Shown here: in pieces, positions 34,839 to 44,389 of the stretch
Position numbering within the stretch: the stretch's first letter is position 1
How the letters are laid out: every line of letters starts with the position of its first letter
From: Siphonodentalium dalli
Taxonomy: Eukaryota > Mollusca > Scaphopoda > Gadilida > Siphonodentaliidae
Length of the DNA: 64,000 nt
NCBI GenBank assembly: GCA_032622095.1
Contig: CP136061.1
Span: 200,190,244 to 200,254,243, forward strand
Direction: 5' to 3'
Made by a program: the position numbers and the translations under genes
Notes under the pieces: generated by a model
What the model was told of the DNA's origin: nothing
The model's input: only the letters and a program-made list of their open reading frames with translations
Database searches by the model: none

Positions 34839-35678
34839 TTCAAGACCAGCAAATAGCACCATTTTCATCTGTCAACTTGACAAATATTGTTACTGAAAAT
34901 CATTTTTTAGCAAACCTGTTCAGTTAGAAGGAACATTTTATGGTAGATACACCATTCTTCTATGCATATTCCAATACAGGTTGTCTTTAATCATATAAAT
35001 TGGTGGGGATATGGAGTCTTGGAGCAGTGGGGGGGGGGTGGCGGTGGTTCATGTATATGGTTATTGGTGATTTTTCAGATGATGGGTACTTTTTCATGAC
35101 ATCATATGCTCCTTGAATCTTAGCTGAAAAGGCTGATATTGTGACATTACACAGTATACAACAAGATTAGATATTCAGTCTTTCTTATTCACAAGTGTGA
35201 AATATAATAATACAGTTTTCCTTGGTCATATTTCACTTGACAACATATTGTTCATGTGATGTCATAACCTTGTAAAGCTTTCCCTTAATGCTAAATAAGA
35301 CTTGGAATTTTTTAACCCATAGTTTTGGGAGAGTATTAAAGATAGTTGTTGTATGAAATATTATGTTTTATTTTGATATCTGAGGAAAATATGCATCTCA
35401 TAATATATTTATACAACATTTTAGCATTTCAGACCTTTTTCAAGCTATAGATGATGGTTGAATATATCCATTTTTTCACTACGTCAAGCATAACGTCATT
35501 GGGTTCTGAAAGACCCAAAAGGGGTGAAATCATGGGGGTGCATGTAAATCCCCACCCAATCTTGCTGCCTGTGATTGCAATAACGCATGGGGTGTAATAT
35601 ATCATTTTAAGCGGTATAATGCAGAGAATATGGAGGTGTGGTCCATATTAAAGATTAATAAAATTGCATTTCCCTTAA
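34839..35678. other. 840-bp core between the two MITE copies
   Basis: No open frame or recognisable repeat. Contains a 10-G run at 35029-35038. Its two ends do not form inverted or direct repeats with each other. It may be captured host sequence. Confidence 0.5.
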
Positions 35679-36324
35679 GGTGACACTCCACAGTTTCGAA
35701 TTATCAGTAGGGGTAAATTTCTTAGAATAGAGTACCAGTGTTTTCTGTCACCATGGGTGTGGTATGTTTATTGAGAGAAGGTTAGTTATGAATTTGTGGA
35801 TTTTTAGAGGATGTCTTTGAGTTTTGAAAAATATTGTTTCAGGTGACCTTGACCCCACCAGTATGAAGTAGTAGCGATTTCTGCGAAACAGTGGCTCCAG
35901 ACACCAGCGTGTCATTTTAGCACCTAAAATTTGTCATCTGCATGAAAAATATTTTTTTTAAACTTACAGTGGTGAGAAGTTTGAAATTTTTTGATATTTT
36001 TGTGACGAAACAGTGTTCTTCCAGACAACATAGGCGGCTATACCATAGATCTTCTGGTTTTTGTGTCCCACGAGCCTGAAAATCGCTTATTTTGGTCATT
36101 TTTGCATCAAAATTTCATTTTTCAGGCACACAATCAAGGGGCATAACTCTTGCTACCCCCATTAAAATGACAATTCTGTACCAAAATCTTTAAGCCTAGT
36201 ATGTGCTCAACCCAGGTATATATACATTGTATATGTGTTGTGGGATCACATTTCTGTTATTTTTCATTGAATTGATGCCCCCTTATTTTTGCACCAATCC
36301 CTGCAGAAACTGTGGAGTGTCACC
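35679..36324 (+). repeat. 646-bp MITE, copy 2
   Basis: Same length and same 19-bp terminal inverted repeats as copy 1. The near-identity of the copies implies recent duplication or recent co-mobilisation. Confidence 0.9.
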
Positions 36325-36843
36325 ATAGGATTTGTTTGTTGAATCCATCCGCTGTATGTTTCTACAGATTTCCCACATCTTAGAAAATTCCAGAACATTT
36401 GCGTGCGTTTGTTCAAGTTCCTTTTCCATATTTTGAATATTGTTTGTCGTTTTCGAAGCGCTTCCCTTTCCAAATTTATTTCGTTCAGTTCTTTAACAAC
36501 AGATGTTTCACTGTCTTGATAAACATAAGACTGCAATGAACAGGGCAGCTTCCGTAGTTCTGATGTTAATTTCTCGTAATCATCCAATGAATCGCGAGAG
36601 AATGATCCAATGTTTTTAATTCCTTCAGAAGTCGTCTTCGCATGTTGCTCTATGTTTTTTAGAGACTCACGGAGTGTGTCGAAATTGTCATTTAGTGTTG
36701 ATAACTTCGTTGATATCTCCGTCAATATATGCAACGACTCCTCTCTCTCTCTTTGATCTTGTTTCTGGCATGTCTCCGTCGTGCGCTCAGATTTATATAT
36801 ATATAACCGTTTATATAGTACTTGAGCGTAGAGTTGTATATAT

Positions 36844-37132
36844 GATCCAAAAGAATGGAGACATGACTTATAAAACGATCATTTAATACATTTGTAAGTC
36901 TAGAGGCTTTTCGTGCTTAATATCATTGCACTCTTCAGTAGACTGTTATTGTCCTACGTAATAGACGCAAGGGAGATAACTCTCCCATGCACTTCCGGCT
37001 ATTACGTCATTAGTCAGCATTTAGTTTTGCTTTGAACAGGATTTTAAAGAAATCTTCCCGAATCTTGCGATGTATTTTGCTCCTGTACATCTTGCAGAAC
37101 GGGAAGACATGGAAACTCTTTCTTTCGCAATC
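36844..37132 (-). repeat. 5' pseudo-LTR of the Penelope-like element
   Basis: Direct repeat of 31031-31319. It preserves the open 3' end of the endonuclease frame (KMYRSKIHRKIREDFF), showing that the stop in the other copy is a later mutation. It carries a hammerhead motif at 36898-36943. Confidence 0.9.
36898..36943 (-). ncRNA. Hammerhead ribozyme motif in the 5' pseudo-LTR
   Basis: Same architecture as 31085-31130: GTCTA/TAGAC stem I, CTGAAGA core, GTGC/GCAC stem II, GAA core and C at the cleavage site. Stem III reads AAGCCT instead of AGGCCT, which introduces an A-C mismatch and weakens an already minimal stem. The core itself is unchanged. Confidence 0.75.
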
Positions 37133-37165
37133 ATATATACAACTCTACGCTCAAGTACTATATAA

Positions 37166-37169
<4 letters not shown>

Positions 37170-37234
<65 letters not shown>

Positions 37235-37247
37235 GAGAGAGAGTAGA
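37170..37247. repeat. TA then GA microsatellite
   Basis: A run of TA units followed by GA units with one GGG interruption, directly at the 5' end of the Penelope-like element. TA repeats also adjoin its 3' end and the Penelope fragment at 43.6 kb. Confidence 0.9.
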
Positions 37248-37280
37248 AATGAATAATCCATGGTCTGAACAGATTGTTTA

Positions 37281-37320
37281 GTCTATAGGCCTTTCATGCT
37301 TCTTGCATTTTTCAATAGAC
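37281..37320 (-). ncRNA. Diverged hammerhead relic of another Penelope-like element
   Basis: Minus strand: GTCTA, TTGAAAA, ATGC-AAGAA-GCAT, GAA, AGGCCT, A, TAGAC. Both stems and the stem III palindrome are intact, but core positions 3 and 8 differ from consensus (C to U, G to A), so cleavage is unlikely. The flanking sequence resembles the pseudo-LTRs only loosely, pointing to a different family lying just upstream. Confidence 0.55.
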
Positions 37321-38816
37321 ATTGATTAACAACAAGTTATTATGACGTCACGTCCGTTGTGTGTTGTACACGTCATGTGACGGTGTAATTTAGCCCTAGT
37401 TTATATACAACTAATACAAGTTAATACTGACAACTAGCAGCTAACATATTCATCCATATCACCGGTATTTACGACATCCCGTTTACCCTCTCAACTTTGC
37501 TGTATTCGATCCGTCCCTGTCTTATCACTGTCACTTCAGGCCAATGCTAAACGCTCTAGTACTGCTACGTCAATTAGTACAGGTAAGCGCGCAGCTGATT
37601 GGATGACACATGGTCGCGCGTAAATTGTCAAAGGTTAAACAGTTTCGCGGGGTTTTAGATTAGTTGGTCAGAAAGTTATTGTCTTCAAGTTTGAGTTTAT
37701 TTTGTCGTAAAGATGTCGCCAAGATTTGATTATGGTTGAACGCAGATTATGCTGACATAGTGGCCTATGTCTCATTGAACTGGTATGTTCACAGTTTCTA
37801 TATTTTATCGTTATAATCATGTTTTTATAAATACTTTTGTCTTCAAGTAGTTCAGCATAGAGTTTGTCCATTTTGACATAAAGTATATTTCCTATTTTAA
37901 TTATATTTTAATGTGATTACTTTTGTGAGGTTATCTCCCGATAACCTGAGATGCCAGTTTGTAGATATCTCAATTAAATAGATATAGATTGGATATCTGG
38001 CATATCTTGTATTTTCAGGAACTCCTCAAGTTCCTTTAACATATATTTGTGTATGCACATATGCGTGCTTATCATGCAAATGGTAATATCTTTGCATTTG
38101 GTTGCAGGGCCTATGATATAATATTCTATATCTACGTTGATGTATTATCAGACTATGCCAGTCTGGATGATGTTCGATTGTACGTGTTGATGGAGATGAT
38201 GATAATATTCTTGTGAAAGATAAATGAATAAATGATATATGAAGACATACAAAGGTAATATGAACTTTCTATAGACCCTGTCCACCAGATTGAGAATTCT
38301 TGAGAACAGAGCCCATACTGCCAAAGCTAACTTTATAAATGTAATGTCAAAGGCTCGAGGACATTAATACTTAAATGGACCCATAGTAACCCTATGACAG
38401 TCACTTCCGGCGTTTAGTTTCGACCGGAAACGTTTAAAGAAATCTTCTTGCGCTAGTCTAGCCATAATATTGTCTCAAGATGATAATGAGTATGACTAAT
38501 TGTGTTTGAAAAAATACTGTTCGTTAAAGATGAATTATCTCATTAAATAACAAATTTGAAGTAGTTGCGTGGGTATAAAATAATAGATATGAATTGAAAA
38601 CCCGGAAAGGCTTCTATCAATTAATATTTATTTTATTCCGAATATTTTAGTATGAAATGAGATGATTAATTGGGACACTTTATTGTTCTATTTTTAGACA
38701 GGAGTCATCGATCATATTTAATATGTTATAACCCGGTAACTATAATATAATACTTGTTTACAAAGAGATAATCCACCTTTAATGTTAGTAACATTTACAT
38801 GGCTATATATATATAG
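37321..38816. other. No gene recognised
   Basis: Possibly includes remains of the older Penelope-like element whose hammerhead relic lies at 37281. The 67-codon open frame on the minus strand at 37668-37871 has no motif I recognise. The rest is AT-rich and featureless to me. Confidence 0.4.
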
Positions 38817-39008
38817 AATACACCCATAGTAGCCGAGAATAACAAATTTTCACCACGAGTGGTATTGTGGTTTTAACCACGAGCCTTCAAAAAATTTCAC
38901 CACTCGTGGAATTGTGGTTTTAACCACTCGCCAAAGTTTGGCGAGTGGTTAAAACCACAATTCCACGAGTGGTGATTTTTTTTTATTCTCGGCTACTATG
39001 GGTGTATT
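38817..39008. mobile_element. 192-bp foldback MITE
   Basis: Perfect 26-bp terminal inverted repeats, AATACACCCATAGTAGCC onward on the left and its complement on the right. Inside, CCACTCGTGGAATTGTGG is repeated in direct and inverted copies, so the RNA or single strand could fold in several ways. TA-rich flanks make the target duplication unclear. Confidence 0.8.
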
Positions 39009-39920
39009 TTGTTTATACCATAATTATTATTCTTCGGTCGCTTCGTAAATGTATTGCTCTGTTGGTGACTGTTAACATGTATGTGCACCGAGTGACCCAA
39101 ATATGTTAAGCTATCATGAATGTGGGTCACGCGTAGTAATACATATTTCTAGGAAATTCGGTGATCCGCCACTTTCTTGGGCATCAGTCTGGTGTGTACA
39201 CACATTCAGATTTCCCACATTGCAGATACTATTAACAATTTATACGTTGTTGCCAAAATATAAGCCGTCGTTCGCTTTAAACACGGAAAGGCAGACGAGC
39301 GCGTGCGTTTGTTTTGTTTATATTTTCAACAGCTATCGCCGACCTGTATAAAACGTGTACTTTGTCGGTGCATGCACCTAGCATAAAACATCTTTAAACT
39401 AACTTTAATGTGTCATTTTTTGACAAGTAAACCCAGTAAATGGAATTGGATAGTATATACATGTATCTCTGTGTTTAGACCACTTATCGCATTTCAGTGT
39501 GTTTTGAGTCGGAAAAATTGTGTATAACACATAAAGTGCCGTTGAAACATTTACACAACAGTATAAATTTATACCAATAGTAGGAATCGTTATACCCACA
39601 GTACGGTGTAAAGATGAAATTTACAAAACAGGTGTTATACACACAGTAGCATAGCCAATTATGGTATAAATATGTATATATATATGATTGTATGTTATAC
39701 TTGATAGTGCAATGTCGCATAGGTAAAATGAAGAAATTTAGAAATGAATCAACAAATTGTAGTATGTTGACCGAATTTGATATTTTTTAAAAATTGTTTA
39801 GATTCGAACGTGTGGCACCATTCTGTTGACATTAATGTGATTTGCTAGTACTTAACCAACATATATGATTATTTAATGCCATGCTACATGTACTTATGTC
39901 GTTCTACATTAGTTTCATGC
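39009..39920. other. No gene recognised
   Basis: Spacer before the second Tigger relic. It may hold that element's 3' end, but I could not find terminal repeats. Confidence 0.4.
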
Positions 39921-39924
39921 AAAT

Positions 39925-42190
39925 TCATGGAGTCTGCCATTGGCAGAGTGGACATAGAACTTGATCCTTGTCCTTTTTGTACTGCTCAAATGTTCTCCCA
40001 TTGACAATGCGATGTGGAATGCAAGGATAATGCACCCAATTGGGGCATTTGTCACATTTGACACAATAATCGTCTTTATTTTCCGCACAGACATATAACG
40101 CACGACGTAGGCTTCCGCCCTCTAGCTGCAGTTTTCGGTACTGTAACCAACCCAAGTAATTTACGCGCTGCCTTCTCTTCATTGACCTGCTTCCTCAACT
40201 CTGTTGCTTTCTTCTTCTCGTCTTTCTCTCTTTGCTGTGTCGTCTTCTCTTCCAGAATTTCATCTGAAGTTAAAATTCTGTGTGTTGTTATTCTCTTCGT
40301 CTGTTTCTTTTCACCTGGCTTCGCTTTGACGGGTGAGAAGACTTCGGTGACAGTGTCATCCCACGATCGATTGCTAATCTCTTGAAAAAGCTCCTCCGCG
40401 CTCACGCGAACAGCGCTCTGCTCTACTGCCTCCGCTGGTGGCAAAACTTCCCTATCGAAATCAAGCAATACGTTATCTGCGGTCAAACCAACATTCGGTG
40501 AAGCAATACTACACGTTGGCTGAGATTGAATGGGAGCATTAACATTTATAGAACTTGGTGAAGCTGATGGATTGGGAATTTGAATGATTCCAGATTAACA
40601 AACAGGAATAAATGCAGGTGATGGACGCACAGAGAATGCACAGTCACATCTACGATCGGCGAACACACAGGCATATTACTCGAAGAACACACCGGAATAG
40701 AGGCAGATGCAGAGGCAATTGAAGGTGGAGAAACTGAAACATCAAAAGGGTCAGCTGGTGCATATGCCGATGACGGCAAGACGTCTTTGCCAAATGGATA
40801 TATTCCCGTTGATCTAAAACTGCTTTTCATGTTGCTTGCAGTAACCGCCTGTTCATACGACGATTTAAAGATTCCACACCATGAGTATTTTGAGATGGTG
40901 TGGTTGGGGTATGTGGTGCAGGCTTGGTTATAGGCCCGTGAGAGGGGACCAAACACAGCTCTGTCCAGAGGCTGCAAGTAGTGTGTGGTGGAAACGTCAG
41001 GACAATGATGCCGTCTTCCTTTGCCTTTTGCAACAGGTTTAGCACCTCGTGACTTCCATGTGAGTCCAGAATCAAAAGTTGTGTCATGGTTGGACCGCAG
41101 TGCTTCAGAAACACCTTGCTAAAACATTCGTCACACAAAACATCATTCATCCAGGCGTTCTCTTGCCATGTAAATACCGTACCATTTGGTGACTCTTCTG
41201 TATTCAACGAGGATAGTGTTCGATGAGTTTTCCCCTTAATTACACACATTGAATCCCCATTTGCATTCCCGCTGACCAACACAGTAATACTCTCCTTTGA
41301 GTTGCTGACTCGGCCAGGAACCGACCTTGAACCTTTCCTGGCAACTACTGCTACGGGGGTGTGCTGCATTTGGAAGTTGGTTTCGTCGCAATTCCAGATG
41401 TTTTCAGGTTTCAAACTGTTTTCAGTTAATATGTGCTCCAAATCAGAAAAATAATTTCCAACTATTACCCTATTTACCATTCGACACCTTACTGTAGCCA
41501 ATTTTTCGGGTTTTCTGATAGCTATTTCCGGGAATCGTGATTTCAAACCCTGCCACCACATTTTGGTGGGAACTCCTTTTTTGAATGGAGTTTTAAGATT
41601 CAACTGCTTGACAACATGAGCTGTCTTTATCATGACAGTCTTTCGACTAAACCCGAACCCCTTCTCTGCCGCATCGAGAACCTGCGTCACAATACTCTTT
41701 TCTAATCCTGATGGGAGAGCTGCTGGGTGTCCAGTGGATGACCCTGGTTTTGTCTTTCCTGATTTAAAGAAATAACGGCATTGTGTAAATCTAAAGTGTG
41801 TATATTTATTGTTTGCTTCTTAGAAGGTTAGACTATTAAACACATGTGCACGTTCCACGTTAAACACATATCAATCGCCAAATGAAATGGTATATACATG
41901 GCGCAAAAATGCCGGATGACTGGCATTCTATTACTTTTAGGATATTAAGATGACGATGATGAAGCTATTACCGGACTGGTAAGATACCTGGGCTTTGAAA
42001 ACTTGTATACACAATCTGTAATTAGTAGGTCTGAAAAATCCCCTTCGGCGAATTTAATATATTTGACTAAGTCATTTATCTCATGACATGGTCTGACAAC
42101 GTTGACCGTGGAAGTTTGAAGTCCTTTGCTGCTTTTCGCAGGCTTATTTTCTATGCCTTGATAAGGGCTATGGCTTGTTCGAGATCTTTA
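39925..42190 (-). pseudogene. Tigger/pogo-type transposase with C-terminal PHD-like finger, decayed
   Basis: Minus strand. The first exon, about 42190-42090, encodes a psq-type helix-turn-helix (KISLRKAAKDFKLPRSTLSD) with one in-frame TAG. After an intron with acceptor TTTCTTTAAATCAG at about 41761, the second exon gives GLEKSIVTQVLDAAEKGFGF, a CENPB-type region, and the DDE core: NIWNCDETNF (first Asp), LLILDSHGSH (second), LQPLDRAVFGPLS (third, after a frame change near 40975). The C-terminal part is Ser/Pro-rich, then a Lys/Glu-rich coiled coil (40230-40330). It ends with a cysteine-rich CVICLCG / CVKCDKCPNWVHYPC / CPLC array in PHD-finger order, split by a frame change at about 40078. Several frame changes make it inactive. 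It differs from the relic at 10.5-12.1 kb. Confidence 0.82.
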
Positions 42191-43050
42191 TCTTCGTACT
42201 GTTGGTATACATTCTTCTACTTTTTTGGCATTTCTTGAAATGGGAAAAACATGTTCTTCTTGGAAAACTGATCCATGCTTGCCCTATATTATTATTTGTG
42301 TTCTTCTATTGTGTTACGTTATTTAGAAAATTAATTTTGCTAACAACTGTATTTTATGGTTTATGTGCATATATGTCTTCTGACGATCAGAATGTAAATA
42401 GAAAAAAATGACTAACTAACTCCTAGTGCCACTTTAATATGTCTACCTAATGAAAGTATCGTAGAAAAGAAGACATACTTATGTCAATTAAATCATTATT
42501 TATTTCTGAAATGTGGCTTTTACAGTATGTATATGTCTCCCCCATAGAATATCATAAAACATTTTATTTTACAAACTAAAAAATTGAATGAATGAAAGTT
42601 CCTAGCGTTTTTTTGGGCTCCTTTTGTACCATATTGGGCTGATTTTGAGCTACACGGGCGGTAGGAGTTGCTAGACCAATTAAGTTTCGGACACTATTTT
42701 TCGTGTCTTATTCCCTAATTTGCAATGGAAAACTAAAATGTAATTCAATTAATCGTATCTTTTGGGGTATTACCTATATGATATATATGGTGGAAATTGT
42801 TATATATTGTGCATTTATACTTACTTTCACTTTCTTTGATGAGTGACGTCTGTCAATAAAAATGACTTTCCTCTTTCGATTTCGCGGTGTTTCGGGTTTT
42901 CCTTGTCACGTGATATTGTTTTGCACACGGCACGCGCGAAACACGCGAACGCAAGATCGTCTCCCTTTCAAAAGATGACATGGGGTGTACTAAGGTAAAC
43001 AAACACATATGATTGTCAGGTAATGGTACATTTAGCCATTCAAAGCAGGG
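42191..43050. other. No gene recognised
   Basis: Contains a 78-codon hydrophobic plus-strand frame (42175-42411) that overlaps the transposase exon on the other strand. I do not consider it real. Otherwise featureless. Confidence 0.4.
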
Positions 43051-43053
43051 AAA

Positions 43054-43618
43054 CTAAGGACCTATATGATTTGGAATCCCATCAGTTGTGAACTTTGCTT
43101 TCGTCAATATTTTTTTCAGATTTTTCGGTTGGCGTTTGTTAGGTAGATTGTCATCTGATTTTATTATGGAATTCATTTTTTCACTTTTCTGTATGATGGG
43201 GAAGAGTTGTTTTGCAACTGTAGCCATATTAGGATGGTGAGGGTTATGTGAGGAAATCATCGGAATTGGGTCTGGCTTTGGTTCTGGTGACCTCTCTGCG
43301 CGTAGCTCCGCGATTGGAATGGCTCTAGCGCGTTCTATGCCATCCTGTATTAGTTTCTGCGGATTTTTTATCCATACTTTTGGGTGTATTCGACTTCTTA
43401 GGATTTTTACCGTTAGGCATATTTTGATCTTGTTATTTTTCCAAAAGTTGTAAGCTATTATATGTGATGGTATTCTGTCTGGATTTGGTGTCGACCTCTC
43501 AATTGGTTTTTCACCCGTTTTTGGAGCATTTTTATCCATACTTTTGGGTGTATTCGACTTCTTAGGATTTTTACCATTAGGCATATTTTGATCTAGTTGT
43601 TTTTCCAAAAGTTGTAAG

Positions 43619-43622
<4 letters not shown>
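43054..43622 (-). pseudogene. Penelope-like element fragment with internal duplication
   Basis: Minus strand. It encodes IQDGIERARAIPIAELR, MISSHNPHHPNMATVAKQLF and NKRQPKNLKKILTKAKFTTD, which align with the RT-endonuclease linker of the main element (HNPHYFN, KRQPRNLKRMLTDAKFTTN). The upstream part is duplicated: a stretch of about 95 bp (43366-43456) recurs at 43527-43622 with few changes. RT and GIY-YIG are both missing. A TA microsatellite bounds it on the right. It is a distinct family from the main element, judging by divergence. Confidence 0.7.

Positions 43623-43656
<34 letters not shown>
43623..43656. repeat. TA microsatellite
   Basis: About 17 TA units directly at the end of the Penelope fragment. 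A short CT repeat follows at about 43871-43893. Confidence 0.9.
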
Positions 43657-43659
<3 letters not shown>

Positions 43660-44020
43660 GTTAAACAAAACAGAACTTCTCTTTGTAAACAGTTCTAGCA
43701 CAGTCAATGAAATTAGCTTTAATAGATGTCAATGTTCTGAAGTTGCAAGTGTTTTGATTACAGGGGTTCGATTATTAAAGTGTGTCCTTTGTCGCGTGTC
43801 GATGGATTAAAGTTAACCAATGGAATCGCAAGTGCATTATCTAAGTTCAAATGAATGCAATTGAACGGGACTATCTCTCTCTCTCTCTCTCTTTATAAGC
43901 ACAAGCCCCTATCAACCCTGTCAATTGATTCTTTTATTCAACTATTAAAAGGCATGTTACACTGTGGATAATAAAAGAGTATTAATTTTTAATGATAACT
44001 GATGATTTTTAATTCAATCA
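43657..44020. other. No gene recognised
   Basis: Short spacer with a CT repeat. Confidence 0.45.
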
Positions 44021-44147
44021 AACTTCATAAACTCATTTTGAATTTAAGATTCAATAATTCTAACAATGACAAACATAAATGGAATGCACGGATGATTAAA
44101 TTTACAGTTTGGCAGAGCAAAATGTCATATATACCATAATGTTCAGT

Positions 44148-44358
44148 TGCGCAAATCTCGGTGCACTTATTATCATAGTATCGAGCAGTTTCTCTAACAA
44201 GGCAGTTCCAGACAACTTCTGAGTCCGCTTTCTGCTGATTGTTGGAAGATTCCTGTTCACTGTCATCACTGAATGCTACGTGCACACATGAGCTGAATGT
44301 TGGCAGGGGAAGGCCTTTAACTTTAGAAACTATTGCATCATGATCTGCTGAAAAATGT
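44148..44358 (-). CDS. Candidate internal exon of an unknown gene
   Basis: Minus strand. A good acceptor (ACTATACATTTTTCAG) ends at about 44348. An open stretch follows, encoding HDAIVSKVKGLPLPTFSSC, AFSDDSEQESSNN and ETARYYDNKCTEICATEHY, up to a possible donor (TATG/GTATAT, about 44148). The codon composition and lack of repeat copies in the window argue for a genuine exon. I do not recognise the protein. Both splice sites are inferred from motif alone. Confidence 0.3.
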
Positions 44359-44389
44359 ATAGTTAAATTTCTGTCACCATTCAAGTTTG

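Larger units (their letters stand above)
34193..36324. mobile_element. 2.13-kb composite insertion of two MITEs around a core
   Basis: Two copies of a 646-bp MITE in direct orientation (34193-34838 and 35679-36324) enclose 840 bp. The outermost flanks share ATA (34190-34192 and 36325-36327), while the inner flanks (TTC after copy 1, TAA before copy 2) do not match their partners. When the whole block is removed, the Penelope coding frame continues across the junction. The block therefore appears to have inserted as one unit with a 3-bp target duplication. Termini beginning GG and a 3-bp target duplication would fit PIF/Harbinger, but no transposase is present. Confidence 0.75.
31197..36771 (-). 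pseudogene. Penelope-like RT and GIY-YIG endonuclease, interrupted
   Basis: Starts at ATG 36771 (MPETRSKREREESL). The N-terminal region is helical and charged (36771-36325). It continues after the inserted composite element at 34192-33434 with a basic Arg/Ser-rich stretch, then through a frame change near 33437-33500 into the 721-codon main frame (31272-33437). In that frame: NFYGLPKVHK at about 203, SFDVVGLYSNIPH at about 293, GTAMGTKVAPTFANL at about 354, catalytic RRYLDDCF at about 398, CDDPRCKAC zinc motif at about 621, and GIY-YIG endonuclease LIYCI...SYIGET at about 658-676. The frame stops at 31272, but the equivalent codon in the 5' pseudo-LTR is Tyr; there the frame runs on through IREDFFKILFKAKLNAD. 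Another frame change lies near 36480. The element is not functional as it stands. The encoded enzyme would nick DNA and prime reverse transcription at the target. Confidence 0.88.
31031..37169 (-). mobile_element. Penelope-like element with pseudo-LTRs and hammerhead motifs
   Basis: A minus-strand retroelement of about 4 kb that has been expanded to 6.1 kb by a later insertion. It has 289-bp direct repeats (pseudo-LTRs) at 31031-31319 and 36844-37132. The 5' copy is bracketed by 37-bp inverted arms. One coding unit, 36771 to about 31197, encodes RT and a GIY-YIG endonuclease. Pseudo-LTRs, RT, GIY-YIG and a hammerhead ribozyme in each pseudo-LTR together define the GIY-YIG branch of Penelope-like elements. 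The left end abuts a TA repeat and another Penelope fragment; the right end abuts a TA/GA microsatellite. A 2132-bp composite insertion (34193-36324) splits the coding region. Confidence 0.9.
36807..37169. repeat. 37-bp inverted arms around the 5' pseudo-LTR
   Basis: CCGTTTATATAGTACTTGAG and onward at 36807-36843 is the exact inverse of 37133-37169. The arms directly touch both ends of the 289-bp 5' pseudo-LTR. In the element's orientation they would place a pseudo-LTR in the loop of a long hairpin ahead of the start codon. The 3' pseudo-LTR lacks them. Confidence 0.9.

Noticed and set aside
31031-37132. LTR retrotransposon suggested by 289-bp direct repeats
   Set aside because: The repeats lack TG...CA ends, and there is no protease, RNase H or integrase. 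The RT and GIY-YIG endonuclease are of Penelope type and part of the coding region lies inside the repeat.
42175-42411. 78-codon hydrophobic plus-strand frame
   Set aside because: It overlaps the transposase HTH exon on the opposite strand, and its hydrophobicity reflects T-rich sequence.
43620-43707. N-terminal extension of the 43-kb Penelope frame through an Ile-Tyr repeat
   Set aside because: This part is translation of the TA microsatellite, not protein-coding sequence.
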